A DNA stretch of 52,489 nt, from the NCBI RefSeq assembly GCF_001426745.1, contig NZ_LMFI01000013.1, positions 1 to 52,489 on the forward strand, in the 5' to 3' direction. Under the pieces are notes generated by a model, which was not told the origin of the DNA, did no database searches, and saw only the letters and a list, made by a program, of their open reading frames with translations. Each line of letters opens with the position of its first letter. Position 1 is the first letter of the stretch. The stretch comes from Nocardioides sp. Root140 (lineage in GTDB: Bacteria > Actinomycetota > Actinomycetes > Propionibacteriales > Nocardioidaceae). Below are positions 1 through 8,222 of the stretch, in pieces. The translations under genes and the position numbers were made by a program.

Positions 1-20
1 CCGCGGGCAGGGCCTGCCTT

Positions 21-50
21 TTGACACACTGTTGAGTTCTCAAGGATCAA
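21..50 (-). promoter_or_regulatory. rRNA operon leader, BoxA-type antitermination site
   Basis: On the minus strand this reads TTGATCCTTGAGAACTCAAC followed by AGTGTGTC, which matches the BoxA-containing 16S leader of mycobacteria and other actinobacteria as I remember it. It implies that a 16S-23S-5S operon is transcribed leftward and starts just outside the window. The rRNA gene itself is not visible, so this rests on leader similarity only. Confidence 0.7.
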
Positions 51-99
51 GCGCGCACCGCACCCAGCCTCACGACCAAGCCCCGGGGCAACCTGACAA

Positions 100-129
100 A
101 ACTTACCGGAGTGAGATTCGCACAGTCAA
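100..129 (-). promoter_or_regulatory. Probable rRNA operon promoter
   Basis: On the minus strand a -35 element TTGACT (124-129) and a -10-like TAAGTT (100-105) are separated by 18 bp. Transcription would start near 93 and run through the BoxA leader at 21-50. It sits about 240 bp beyond the end of the hydroxyacid oxidase gene, so it is an independent promoter. The assignment is by position and sequence only. Confidence 0.55.
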
Positions 130-170
130 ACTGAGCGGATCCAGCTTCGGTTCCTGATCCGGCGCACGAA

Positions 171-217
171 GTGAGACTGATTTCTTTGGCCTCTCGGCAC
201 CTGGAAACCAGTCTCAC
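171..217. terminator. Inverted repeat upstream of the rRNA promoter
   Basis: GTGAGACTG (171-179) and CAGTCTCAC (209-217) form perfect 9-bp arms around a 29-nt loop. It lies between the end of the 2-hydroxyacid oxidase gene and the rRNA promoter, both on the minus strand, so a terminator insulating the rRNA operon is the simplest reading. There is no U-tract, so this is tentative. The rest of 218-372 shows no gene. Confidence 0.35.
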
Positions 218-372
218 GCAGACGTAGATCAGGGGGTGGCCGCCCGGTCCGGAGCCTCGCCTCTCGGCTTTGCTTCCCGGCGCTCGCTGGCGACAAAGAG
301 AACATTATGCGAGGGCCAACAGACGGTCAAATCGAGACGACGTGACGGCGACCACATTAGCGTTTGTGCAGG

Positions 373-1443
373 TCAGAGGCACTTTGGCGAAATCAGCGCT
401 GCGGCATCGACCGCTTCTGCCGGCGTACGGGCTCCCGCCAGGCGCAGCGCTTCGACCAGTTGCTCGGTCAGCGCCTCGTGCATCCGGTGCAGTTGTTCGG
501 TGCCGCCGACCAGCGCCCACAGCGGCAGCCGACCGAGGAACGCACAGTCGGCGCCGAGCGAGAGGGCACCCATGATGTCGAGCCCGGAATGGACTCCCCC
601 GTCGACGTACACCTGGGCGGAGCCGTCGCCGGCGGACCGCACGGCACGGGCGACGGCCGGCAGGGCCTGGGCCGTACTCACGGCTCGGTCCAGCTGGCGC
701 CCACCATGGTTGGAGACCCAGACCGCGGCCGCTCCCGCCTCCACGCACGCCACCGCGTCGTCGGGGTGCAGCACGCCCTTGACCACCACCGGCAGCCCGG
801 TCAGCTCACGTACGTGGGCGATGTCGTCGGTGCCGAGATTGCGGGCCTTGGCCGCGGCGGCCGCTTCATCCTGTCCGTCGGAGAAGTTCACCCGGAGCAG
901 GGAGGGATCGAGCTCGTACCAGACCGTGGGTCCGTCGTCGTACTTCGTGCCGACCACCGGGGTGTCCAGGGTGAGCACGACCGCGGAGGCACCGGCGGAG
1001 ACCGCGCGGGTCAGCAGCGGCTCCGCGAGCGCACGGTCCTCGGGCACGTACGCCTGCAGCCACCAACGCACCCCGGTCGCGCCGATGTCGTCGAACGGTG
1101 TACCGGCGTTGCTCGACACGACCATCAGGGAGCCGGCCTCGGCGGCGGCGCGTGCCATCGCCAGCTCACCGTCGGGATGCGCCGCGCGTTGCAGGGTTGT
1201 CGGTGCGACGGCGTACGGCACTGCGAGGTCAGCGCCGAGCACCGAGGTCGTCAGGTCGACCTCGCGGACGTCGCGCAGCACCCGTGGGACGAACCGGATC
1301 GACCGCCAGGCCTCCCGGGCCTCCGAGGCAGTCAGGCCCTCCCCCGCCCCTTGCTGGAAATAGCGGAAGACCGGAGCGGGCAGCGCCTGCCGTGCCGTCT
1401 CCTCGAGTCCGTCCAGCCAGCGCGCGTCCACTCCGGTCTCCAT
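373..1443 (-). CDS. FMN-dependent alpha-hydroxy-acid oxidase/dehydrogenase
   Basis: 356-aa member of the FMN-dependent alpha-hydroxy acid dehydrogenase family (lactate or glycolate oxidase, lactate 2-monooxygenase type), which oxidises 2-hydroxyacids to 2-oxoacids in the cytosol. An N-terminal FRYFQQGAGEG segment is the usual substrate/FMN loop. VSNHGGRQLD carries the catalytic His and substrate-binding Arg, and DGGVHSGLD plus ALSLGADCAFLGR form the phosphate-binding end of the barrel. The common GGVRxGxD motif has His for Arg here. The start is the ATG at 1443, 10 bp after the tyrS stop; a longer reading would run back into tyrS. The exact substrate cannot be told from sequence. Confidence 0.85.
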   Translation of the reverse strand: METGVDARWLDGLEETARQALPAPVFRYFQQGAGEGLTASEAREAWRSIRFVPRVLRDVREVDLTTSVLGADLAVPYAVAPTTLQRAAHPDGELAMARAAAEAGSLMVVSSNAGTPFDDIGATGVRWWLQAYVPEDRALAEPLLTRAVSAGASAVVLTLDTPVVGTKYDDGPTVWYELDPSLLRVNFSDGQDEAAAAAKARNLGTDDIAHVRELTGLPVVVKGVLHPDDAVACVEAGAAAVWVSNHGGRQLDRAVSTAQALPAVARAVRSAGDGSAQVYVDGGVHSGLDIMGALSLGADCAFLGRLPLWALVGGTEQLHRMHEALTEQLVEALRLAGARTPAEAVDAAALISPKCL

Positions 1444-1453
1444 CAGCCGGGCC

Positions 1454-2728
1454 TCAGTCCCGCGCCTCGACGCCGACCATGGTCTTCTTGCCCCGTCGCA
1501 GGACCAGCCACGAGCCCCCGATGAAGTCGGACTCCACAGGGACGTAGTCGGGGTCCTCGATGCGCACGTTGTTGAGGTAGGCACCACCCTCGCCGATCGT
1601 GCGGCGCGCGTCCCCGTTGCTCTTGGCCAGCCCCGAGGTGACCATCAGCGCCACGACGTCTGGGACACCGTCTGCCCTCGAGAAGGAACCGGCCCCTGCC
1701 TCGCGCAACGCCGCGCCCAGCGTGGAAGGGCTCAGTGTCGTCAGGTCGCCGCGCCCGAACAGCGCCTGGGCCGCCGCCTTGGCGTGCTCGGTCTCCTCCT
1801 CACCGTGCACCAGGGTGGTGACTGCGTCGGCGAGGGCCTTCTGACCGGCGCGCAGGAACGGCTTCTCGGCCGTCTGCGCCTCGAGGTCCTCGATCTCCTG
1901 GCGGCTGAGGAAGGTGAAGATGCGCAGCAGCTCGCCGACCTTCTCGTCCTCGACGTTGAGCCAGAACTGGTGGAAGGCGTAGGGCGACATCATCGCCGGG
2001 TCGAGCCACAGGGCCCCACCCTCGGTCTTGCCGTATTTCGTGCCGTCGGCCTTGGTGATCAACGGCGTCGCGAAGGCGTGGGCGGTGGCCCCGTCGGAGC
2101 GGCGGATCAGCTCGACGCCGCCGGTGAGGTTGCCCCACTGGTCGGACCCGCCGAACTGGAGGGTGACGCCGTGCTGGCGGTGAAGGGTCAGGAAGTCCAT
2201 CGACTGCAACAGGATGTAGCTGAACTCGGTGTAGCTGATCCCCGACTCGAGGCGCCGCTTCACCGTCTCGCGGGCCAGCATCCGGTTCACCGGGAAGTGC
2301 TTGCCGATGTCGCGCAGGAAGTCGATCACCGACATCGACTCGGTCCAGTCGTGGTTGTTCACCATCGTCGCTGCGTTCTCACCGTCGAAGGCGAGGAACG
2401 GCTCGATCTGGCGGCGTACCCGCTCGACCCACTCCTTGACGGTGTCGGCCGAGTTGAGGGTGCGCTCCCCCGAGTCGCGCGGGTCACCGATCATGCCGGT
2501 CGCGCCACCGACCAGGGCGTACGGCGTGTGGCCGGCGTCCTGGAGTCGCTTGGCAGTGATGATCTGCACCAGGTTGCCCATGTGGAGGCTCGGCGCGGTC
2601 GGGTCGAAGCCCACGTAGAACTTCACGCTCCCCGCGGAGAGCGCTTCACGCAGCGCGTCCGGGTCCGTCGAGTGGGCGATCAGTCCGCGCCACTCGAGGT
2701 CATCGAGGAGGTTCGGGTCGGTGGGCAA
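1454..2728 (-). CDS. tyrS: Tyrosyl-tRNA synthetase
   Basis: Class I tyrosine-tRNA ligase, 424 aa. Near the N-terminus YVGFDPTAPSLHMGN carries the HIGH-like motif, and the KMSKS-like motif is seen in ITKADGTKYGKTEGG. FGGSDQWGN belongs to the tyrosine-binding pocket. The C-terminal 90 residues look like an S4 RNA-binding domain ending near VLRRGKKTMVGVEA. The chosen start is TTG at 2728: GGAAGGA lies 6 nt upstream and LPTDPNLLDDLEWRGL matches the usual family start. The further upstream reading frame has no family resemblance. It lies between the PaiB-like gene and the hydroxyacid oxidase gene, all on the minus strand. Confidence 0.96.
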   Translation of the reverse strand: MPTDPNLLDDLEWRGLIAHSTDPDALREALSAGSVKFYVGFDPTAPSLHMGNLVQIITAKRLQDAGHTPYALVGGATGMIGDPRDSGERTLNSADTVKEWVERVRRQIEPFLAFDGENAATMVNNHDWTESMSVIDFLRDIGKHFPVNRMLARETVKRRLESGISYTEFSYILLQSMDFLTLHRQHGVTLQFGGSDQWGNLTGGVELIRRSDGATAHAFATPLITKADGTKYGKTEGGALWLDPAMMSPYAFHQFWLNVEDEKVGELLRIFTFLSRQEIEDLEAQTAEKPFLRAGQKALADAVTTLVHGEEETEHAKAAAQALFGRGDLTTLSPSTLGAALREAGAGSFSRADGVPDVVALMVTSGLAKSNGDARRTIGEGGAYLNNVRIEDPDYVPVESDFIGGSWLVLRRGKKTMVGVEARD

Positions 2729-2807
2729 CGTGGTTCCTTCCGCAGGAAGTCGAGAAATGGTCCGGGGCCAAGCCTGCCCCATCACCGGTGTCGTGGGGTA
2801 GCCGGTT

Positions 2808-3452
2808 TCACTCGTCGGTCCCTGCCCCCTCCTCGGAGGTGGAGCCTGCGCGCAGGTGTGCCACGGCCGCACGGTCGCCAGGCCCGTCGCGCTGCGCCAG
2901 CGCGTCGGCGATGCCCTGTCGTTGGGCGGCCGGCTTGTTGCCGCCGTACTTCTGCTTGGCCCGGACGTGGTCGATCCGGATTCGGAGCCCGCGGATTCCG
3001 GGCAGCTGCCGGCGGTCGGACTCGATTGCTGGGCTCGGCGTTACCCGCGTCGAGCCCGGCGGTTCGAAGTGCGCCAGCTGTCGGGCGAGGATGTCGGCCT
3101 TCGCCTCGGGGTCGTCGATCACCGTCGCGTGCCCGTGCAGCTGGAGAGCCGAGTAGTAGGACGTCGGTACGCCGAGCGCGGGATCGTCGCCCGGGTCGGA
3201 GTTCATCGCGGCGTCGACGTAGGTCCAGTCGCCGATCAACGAGAGGACCACACGGTCGTCGGACTCCAACGCCCGCCAGACCGGGTTCGGCCGGGCGAGG
3301 TGGAGCAGGACCTCGTCGCCCTCGACGATGAAGTGGGTCGGCACGATGACGGGCCAGCCGTCGACATGGCCGGCGGTGACGAGCTGGCCGAAGTCGTTGC
3401 CGGGCACGAGTCGGTGCCAGTCGTCGACGGAGTCCCAAGGATGGATCAGCAT
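2808..3452 (-). CDS. PaiB-like FMN-binding split-barrel protein
   Basis: 214-aa protein of the PaiB/FMN-binding negative transcriptional regulator family. Typical blocks are visible: an early FGQLVT segment, VPTHFIVEGDEVLLHLARPNP, VVLSLIGDWTYVDA, YYSALQLHGHATVIDDP and the C-terminal RGLRIRIDHVRAKQKYGGNK. Bacillus PaiB was described as a repressor of sporulation and protease genes, but most homologues probably bind flavin or heme and no DNA target is evident here. It begins 7 bp after the glycosylase gene, so the two are likely co-transcribed, and it is separated from tyrS by 79 bp. Confidence 0.85.
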   Translation of the reverse strand: MLIHPWDSVDDWHRLVPGNDFGQLVTAGHVDGWPVIVPTHFIVEGDEVLLHLARPNPVWRALESDDRVVLSLIGDWTYVDAAMNSDPGDDPALGVPTSYYSALQLHGHATVIDDPEAKADILARQLAHFEPPGSTRVTPSPAIESDRRQLPGIRGLRIRIDHVRAKQKYGGNKPAAQRQGIADALAQRDGPGDRAAVAHLRAGSTSEEGAGTDE

Positions 3453-3459
3453 GGCTCGA

Positions 3460-4059
3460 TCATGCCTTTCGTGCGCGGGGCTTGGCGGGGCGGTAGGCAG
3501 AGACGGTCGAATCGTCGGTCAACCAGAAGCGCCACGGCCAGTCGGGGGCGGGCCGCAGTCCCACCCGAGGACCGGTGCTGATCGCCGAGGTCGGCGCCGC
3601 TGCTGACAGGGCCAGCGTGATCGGGCCGGTGGCCAGGTCGTTGCCGTCGTCGTCCAGGCCGATGCCGAGCGCCGTGCACAGGCGGGCCGGTCCCCGGGCC
3701 AGGTCGCGGTCGCTGCTCCTCGGACGACGCGACCTCGCCACCTCGACACCACTGACCACCTCGCCGGCCCGCAACAGCACGGCCCCGGCGGTGCCCTCCT
3801 CACGACACACGACGTTGGCGCACACGTGCATGCCGTAGGTGAAGTAGCAGTAGAGGTGACCGGGTGGGCCGAACATCACCCCGTTGCGACGCGTCGGGCC
3901 GCGGTGAGCGTGGGAGCCCGGGTCGTTCGCACCGTCGTACGCCTCGACCTCGGTGAGCCGCACGGCGACGTCGCCGTACGAGACCACGGCGCCGAGCAGC
4001 AACGGGGCCACCTCGAGCGGTGCCCCCGCGAGTACGTCGAGACCGGTCGGTCGGGACAC
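3460..4059 (-). CDS. 3-methyladenine DNA glycosylase (AAG/MPG family)
   Basis: About 199 aa. It removes alkylated and deaminated purines in base-excision repair. Family hallmarks are the early LLGAVVSYGDVAVRLTEVEAY with the catalytic Glu, the block GSHAHRGPTRRNGVMFGPPG, the YFTYGMHVCANVV segment, and GPARLCTALGI towards the C-terminus. I chose the GTG at 4059, which leaves 16 bp after argH; an ATG at 4119 in the same frame would overlap the argH end and adds a non-conserved Arg-rich stretch. It appears to form a run argH-AAG-PaiB. An argH-AAG-tyrS order is familiar from other actinobacteria. Confidence 0.92.
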   Translation of the reverse strand: MSRPTGLDVLAGAPLEVAPLLLGAVVSYGDVAVRLTEVEAYDGANDPGSHAHRGPTRRNGVMFGPPGHLYCYFTYGMHVCANVVCREEGTAGAVLLRAGEVVSGVEVARSRRPRSSDRDLARGPARLCTALGIGLDDDGNDLATGPITLALSAAAPTSAISTGPRVGLRPAPDWPWRFWLTDDSTVSAYRPAKPRARKA

Positions 4060-4075
4060 GTTCCCGCGCTGCCCC

Positions 4076-5506
4076 TCAGGACTCGCCGAGCCGGCCGCGG
4101 TGCGCCGCCGCGGCCGCACCGAGCTCGGCCAGCTGCTCGCGCACCCGGTCGGGTGCGGTGCCGCCGCGGCCGTTGCGCGAGGCCACGGATCCCCCGGCGG
4201 TCAGCACGTCGCGGACCGCGGGAGTGAGGGTCGGGTGGATCTCGGCGAACTGCTCGTCGCTGAGCTCGTGCAGCTCGATGCCGAGCTCCTCGCAGCGGCG
4301 CACGCAGGCCCCTGCGACCTCGTGGGCGATGCGGAACGCAACGCCCTCCCGCACCAGCCACTCGGCGATGTCGGTGGCCAGCGAGAAGCCCTGCGGGGCC
4401 AGCTCGGCCATCCGCTCGGTGTTGAAGGTGAGCGTGGCGACCATGCCGGTGAAGGCCGGCAGCAGCACCTCGAGGGTGTCGACGGAGTCGAAGACAGGCT
4501 CTTTGTCCTCCTGCAGGTCGCGGTTGTAGGCCAGGGGCAGCGCCTTCAGCGTGGCCAGGAGCCCGCCCACGTTGCCGATCAGGCGACCGGCCTTGCCGCG
4601 CGCCAGCTCGGCGATGTCGGGGTTCTTCTTCTGCGGCATGATGCTCGACCCGGTCGACCACGAGTCGTGGAGCTTGACGAACTCGAACTCGCGCGTCGAC
4701 CAGAGGATGACCTCCTCGGCCAGGCGGCTGACGTCGACCCCGATCATCGCGGTGAAGAAGGCGAACTCGGCCACGAAGTCGCGGGCCGCCGTGCCGTCGA
4801 TCGAGTTGGCGGTGGAACCGCTGAAGCCCAGCTCCGCGGCCACGCGTTCGGGGTCGAGGCCCAGGCTCTGGCCGGCCAGTGCCCCCGAGCCGTACGGCGA
4901 GTCGGCGGCGACCCGGGCGTCCCAGTCGCGGATCCGCTCGACGTCGCGCAGCAGCGGCCAGGCGTGGGCCAGCAGGTGGTGGCTGAGCAGCACCGGCTGG
5001 GCGTGCTGGAGGTGCGTGCGGCCGGGCATGATCGCGCCCAGGTGGGCGTCGGCCTGGGCCTGCAGCGCGTCGACCAGGTCGAGCACCTGACCAGCGATCA
5101 CCTTCGCGTGGTCGCGGAGGAACACCTTGAACAGGGTGGCGATCTGGTCGTTGCGGGAGCGTCCGGCGCGCAGTCGTCCGCCGACGTCCGGCCCGACCTC
5201 TTCGAGCAGGAGCCGCTCGAGGGCGCCGTGCACGTCCTCGTCGCCGGGGTCGGGGGCGAGGTCGCCGGCGGCGTACTTCTCCCCGAGGGCGCCGAGTCCG
5301 CGCAGGAGCTCGGCGTGGTCGGCGTCGGTGAGGAACCCGGCGGCGTGCAGCACGTTGGCGTGCGCGCGCGACCCGGCCAGGTCATAGGGCGTCAGGCGCC
5401 AGTCGAAGTGGGTGGAGCGGGACAGGGCGTCGAGCTCGGGGCTCGGACCGCTCCCGAAGCGTCCGCCCCAGAGCTTGCCGGTGTTGGTGGTGCTGTCCTG
5501 GGTCAC
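4076..5506 (-). CDS. argH: Argininosuccinate lyase
   Basis: 476 aa; splits argininosuccinate into arginine and fumarate, the last step of arginine biosynthesis. The fumarase/aspartase superfamily signature GSSIMPQKKNPDIAE is present, as are KLWGGRF at the N-terminus, STHFDWRLTPYD, RSRNDQ and PGRTHLQHAQP. The GTG at 5506 is preferred: GAGGA lies 6 nt upstream and VTQDSTTNTGKLWGGRF fits family starts. A GTG at 5548 would read through part of the tandem repeat. It follows argR across 102 bp that hold only that repeat; no argG lies between them. Confidence 0.96.
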   Translation of the reverse strand: MTQDSTTNTGKLWGGRFGSGPSPELDALSRSTHFDWRLTPYDLAGSRAHANVLHAAGFLTDADHAELLRGLGALGEKYAAGDLAPDPGDEDVHGALERLLLEEVGPDVGGRLRAGRSRNDQIATLFKVFLRDHAKVIAGQVLDLVDALQAQADAHLGAIMPGRTHLQHAQPVLLSHHLLAHAWPLLRDVERIRDWDARVAADSPYGSGALAGQSLGLDPERVAAELGFSGSTANSIDGTAARDFVAEFAFFTAMIGVDVSRLAEEVILWSTREFEFVKLHDSWSTGSSIMPQKKNPDIAELARGKAGRLIGNVGGLLATLKALPLAYNRDLQEDKEPVFDSVDTLEVLLPAFTGMVATLTFNTERMAELAPQGFSLATDIAEWLVREGVAFRIAHEVAGACVRRCEELGIELHELSDEQFAEIHPTLTPAVRDVLTAGGSVASRNGRGGTAPDRVREQLAELGAAAAAHRGRLGES

Positions 5507-5516
5507 GGGAGTCCTC

Positions 5517-5608
5517 GGTGTCGGTCGGGGTGGGCGGCGGATGTGCACGCGGTGTCGGTCGGGGTGGGTGGCGGATGGGCGCGCAGTGTCTGTGGAGGTG
5601 GGCGGCGG
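5517..5608. repeat. 34-bp imperfect tandem repeat between argR and argH
   Basis: Three head-to-tail copies start at 5517, 5551 and 5585. The first two share GGTGTCGGTCGGGGTGGG and GGCGGATG and differ at few places; the third is more diverged and is cut off by the argR stop codon. The repeat fills nearly the whole argR-argH gap and ends next to the argH ribosome-binding site. No spacers are present, so it is not a CRISPR. Confidence 0.85.
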
Positions 5609-6127
5609 TCACGCCGTACGGCTGTTGGCGAAGCCCAGGAAGCGTTGCGCCAGCGCATCGCCCCCGGTGGGGGTGCGGCCGATCACCAGCACGGTGTCGT
5701 CGCCGGCGATGGTGCCGAGCACGTCGCCGATCTCGGCCTTGTCGAACGCGGAGGCGAGGAACTGCGCGGCCCCCGGTGGGGTGCGAAGGACGACCAGGTT
5801 GGCGCTCGCCTCGGCACTGACCAAGAGCTCGGCGCACAGGCGTGCCAGTCGGGCGTTGGCCGCCGAGCTGTCGCGCGGGCTGGTCGGAGTGCGGTCGCCA
5901 CCCTCGGCGGGCACGGCATAGACCAGACCACCGTCGCGAGCGCGGACCTTGACCGCGTCGAGCTCGACGAGGTCGCGCGACAGCGTCGCCTGGGTCGCGT
6001 TGACGCCGCGGGCCGCGAGGAACTCGGCCAGCTCGACCTGGGACTTGACCTCCTGGTGTGCGAGCAGCTCGATGATCAGCTGCTGGCGCGCGTTCTTGGT
6101 CAACGGTGTGAGCGCCTGCTCGTTCAT
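5609..6127 (-). CDS. argR: Arginine repressor ArgR
   Basis: 172 aa. The N-terminal winged helix (about residues 10-75) contains SQVELAEFLAARGVNATQAT and LSRDL, the ArgR DNA-recognition helices. The C-terminal oligomerisation and arginine-binding domain carries GTIAGDDTVLVIGR. It represses arginine biosynthesis genes when arginine is abundant. Its ATG overlaps the argF stop by 4 nt (ATGA), so it is translationally coupled and lies inside the operon it presumably controls, which would give autoregulation through the sites upstream of argC. Confidence 0.96.
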   Translation of the reverse strand: MNEQALTPLTKNARQQLIIELLAHQEVKSQVELAEFLAARGVNATQATLSRDLVELDAVKVRARDGGLVYAVPAEGGDRTPTSPRDSSAANARLARLCAELLVSAEASANLVVLRTPPGAAQFLASAFDKAEIGDVLGTIAGDDTVLVIGRTPTGGDALAQRFLGFANSRTA

Positions 6128-7047
6128 CGTCGGGCCTCCAACCACATCATCACGGCCTTCTGGGCGTGTCGACGGTTCTCCGCCTCCTGCCACACGACGC
6201 TGTCGGGGCCGTCGATCAGCTCGGCCTCGATCTCCTTGCCGCGGTACGCCGGCAGGCAGTGCATGGCGATCGCGTCGGACTTGGCGTGGGCCAGGAGCGC
6301 ACTGGTCAGGGAGTACGGCGCGAGCGCAGCCAGGCGGTCGGCCGACTCGGCCTCCTTGCCCATCGAGACCCACGTGTCGGTGATGACGATGTCGGCTCCG
6401 GCGACCGCGGCGACCGGGTCGCGCTCGAGGCCGACCGATCCCCCGGTCTCGGCGGCGATCTTGGCCGCGTGGCCGACGATCGACTCGCTGGGCTCGTAGC
6501 CCTCCGGCGAGCTGACCACCACGTGCATGCCCGCCGTGGCGCCGGCGATCAACCACGAGTTGCCCATGTTGCAGGCCCCGTCGCCGACGAACGTCGCACG
6601 CAGCCCGGCCAGCGGCCCCTTGCGCTCGATCACGGTGAGCAGGTCGGCCAGCAGCTGGCAGGGGTGGAAGTCGTCGCTGAGCGCGTTGATCACCGGGATG
6701 CCGGCCCACGCGGCCATCGTCTCGAGCCGTGCGTGGTCGTTGGTGCGCCACACGACCTGCGCGACCTGCCCGGCCAGCACGCGGGCGACGTCCTCGACCG
6801 ACTCGCGGACCCCGATCTGGGCGAGGTCTCCGTTGATCACCATCGCGTTGCCGCCGAGCTCGGCGATGCCGGCGGAGAACGACGTCTGGGTGCGCAGGGT
6901 CGGCTTGTCGAAGATCATCGCGACCGTGCGCGGACCGGCCAGCGGCTTGTGGTCGTACGGCGCCGCCTTGAGCTCGACCGCGAGGGCCAGCACCTCGGCC
7001 TGCTCGGCCGGCGTCAGGTCGTCGTCGCGCAGCAGGTGGCGGGTCAT
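6124..7047 (-). CDS. argF: Ornithine carbamoyltransferase, anabolic
   Basis: 307 aa; makes citrulline from ornithine and carbamoyl phosphate. The carbamoyl-phosphate motif appears as DKPTLRTQTSFSAGIAELGG, the ornithine loop as VGDGACNMGNSWL, and the catalytic HCLP motif as MHCLPAYRGKEI. Length is normal for the family. It overlaps argD upstream and argR downstream by 4 nt each. A catabolic (arcB) role is unlikely in this context. Confidence 0.96.
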   Translation of the reverse strand: MTRHLLRDDDLTPAEQAEVLALAVELKAAPYDHKPLAGPRTVAMIFDKPTLRTQTSFSAGIAELGGNAMVINGDLAQIGVRESVEDVARVLAGQVAQVVWRTNDHARLETMAAWAGIPVINALSDDFHPCQLLADLLTVIERKGPLAGLRATFVGDGACNMGNSWLIAGATAGMHVVVSSPEGYEPSESIVGHAAKIAAETGGSVGLERDPVAAVAGADIVITDTWVSMGKEAESADRLAALAPYSLTSALLAHAKSDAIAMHCLPAYRGKEIEAELIDGPDSVVWQEAENRRHAQKAVMMWLEARR

Positions 7048-8222
7048 GGCACGACTCCGACTCCGGCCGCGTCGAGAATCCCGGGCCAGGCTGCGAGGAA
7101 CGAGTCGACGTCCGCATCTGTGAGCACCAGCGGCGGGGCGAGGCGGATCCGGTCAGGCGTCGGGTTGTTGATGATGAACCCCTGCTCGAGTGCCTTGGCG
7201 GTCACCTCGGCGGAGGACTCCGTGGTCAGCGTGAGGCCGATCAGCAGGCCCGCGCCACGCACCTCCGTCACGCGCGGGTCGGCGGCCAGGCCCTCGGACA
7301 GTCGCTTGCCCAGGTCGGTGACCCGGGCGAGGAGGTCCTCGGCCTCGATGGTGTGGAGCACGGCCAGTGCGGCCGCGGTCGCGACCGGGTTGCCGCCGAA
7401 CGTGGTGCCGTGGTTGCCCGGCTCGAGCAGCGATGCGGCCTTGCCGAGTCCGAGGGTGGCGCCGATCGGGATGCCGCCACCCAGTCCCTTGGCCAGCGTG
7501 ATGATGTCGGGCGTGACACCGGAGTCGGCGTACGCGAACCAGGCGCCGGTGCGGGCGATGCCGGTCTGGATCTCGTCGAACCAGAGCAGGGCGCCGTGCT
7601 CGCTGGTGATGCGGCGGGCGTCGGCGAGGTAGCCCTCGGGGGCCACGTTGACGCCGGCCTCCCCCTGCATGGGCTCCAGGATCACCGCGGCGGTCCGGTC
7701 GGTGACCGCGGCGGCCAGCGCATCGGAGTCGCCGTAGGGAACGAACGTGACGTCGCCCGGGAGCGGCTCGAAGGGCTCGCGGTAGGCAGCCTTCGCAGTC
7801 AGCGCGAGCGCACCCATGGTGCGGCCGTGGAAGGCGTTCTCGGCGGCCACGACGTGGGTGCGGCCGGTGCGGCGGGTCAGCTTGAACGCCGCCTCGTTGG
7901 CCTCGGTGCCCGAGTTGGAGAAGAACACCCGGCCGGGCTCGCCGACGAGCTCGAGCAGCTTCTCGGCCAGCTCGATCTGGGGGCCACTGGCGAAGAAGTT
8001 GGAGATGTGGCCGAGCGTCTGCAGCTGGTTGGTGACCGCCTCGACGAGGGCCGGGTGGCCGTGGCCGAGCGCGTTCACCGCGATGCCGCCGAGCAGGTCG
8101 ACGTACTCCTTGCCGTCGGCGTCCCACACGTGGGCGCCCTGCCCGCGGGTGAGCACCAGCTTCGGCGGGCCGAACGTGTTCATCACCGAGTCGGCGTACC
8201 GCTCGGTCCAGGTCGCGGTCAT
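7044..8222 (-). CDS. argD: Acetylornithine aminotransferase
   Basis: 392 aa, class III PLP-dependent aminotransferase that converts N-acetylglutamate semialdehyde to N-acetylornithine. PLP-binding features are FFSNSGTEANEAAFKL, ENAFHGRTMGALALTAK, WFDEIQTGIARTG and the Schiff-base lysine in TLAKGLGGGIPIGATL. The glycine-rich GNHGTTFGGNP is also typical. Its ATG overlaps the argB stop by 1 nt (TGATG), and its stop overlaps the argF start by 4 nt. Confidence 0.96.
   Translation of the reverse strand: MTATWTERYADSVMNTFGPPKLVLTRGQGAHVWDADGKEYVDLLGGIAVNALGHGHPALVEAVTNQLQTLGHISNFFASGPQIELAEKLLELVGEPGRVFFSNSGTEANEAAFKLTRRTGRTHVVAAENAFHGRTMGALALTAKAAYREPFEPLPGDVTFVPYGDSDALAAAVTDRTAAVILEPMQGEAGVNVAPEGYLADARRITSEHGALLWFDEIQTGIARTGAWFAYADSGVTPDIITLAKGLGGGIPIGATLGLGKAASLLEPGNHGTTFGGNPVATAAALAVLHTIEAEDLLARVTDLGKRLSEGLAADPRVTEVRGAGLLIGLTLTTESSAEVTAKALEQGFIINNPTPDRIRLAPPLVLTDADVDSFLAAWPGILDAAGVGVVP

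Noticed and set aside
5517..5608. CRISPR array
   Set aside because: The 34-bp, 22-bp and 21-bp repeats in the window are contiguous without unique spacers, and no cas genes are present.
3953..6499. A very long open frame on the plus strand (848 codons)
   Set aside because: It runs antisense to argH, argR and argF, which have clear motifs. Long antisense frames are expected at this GC content.
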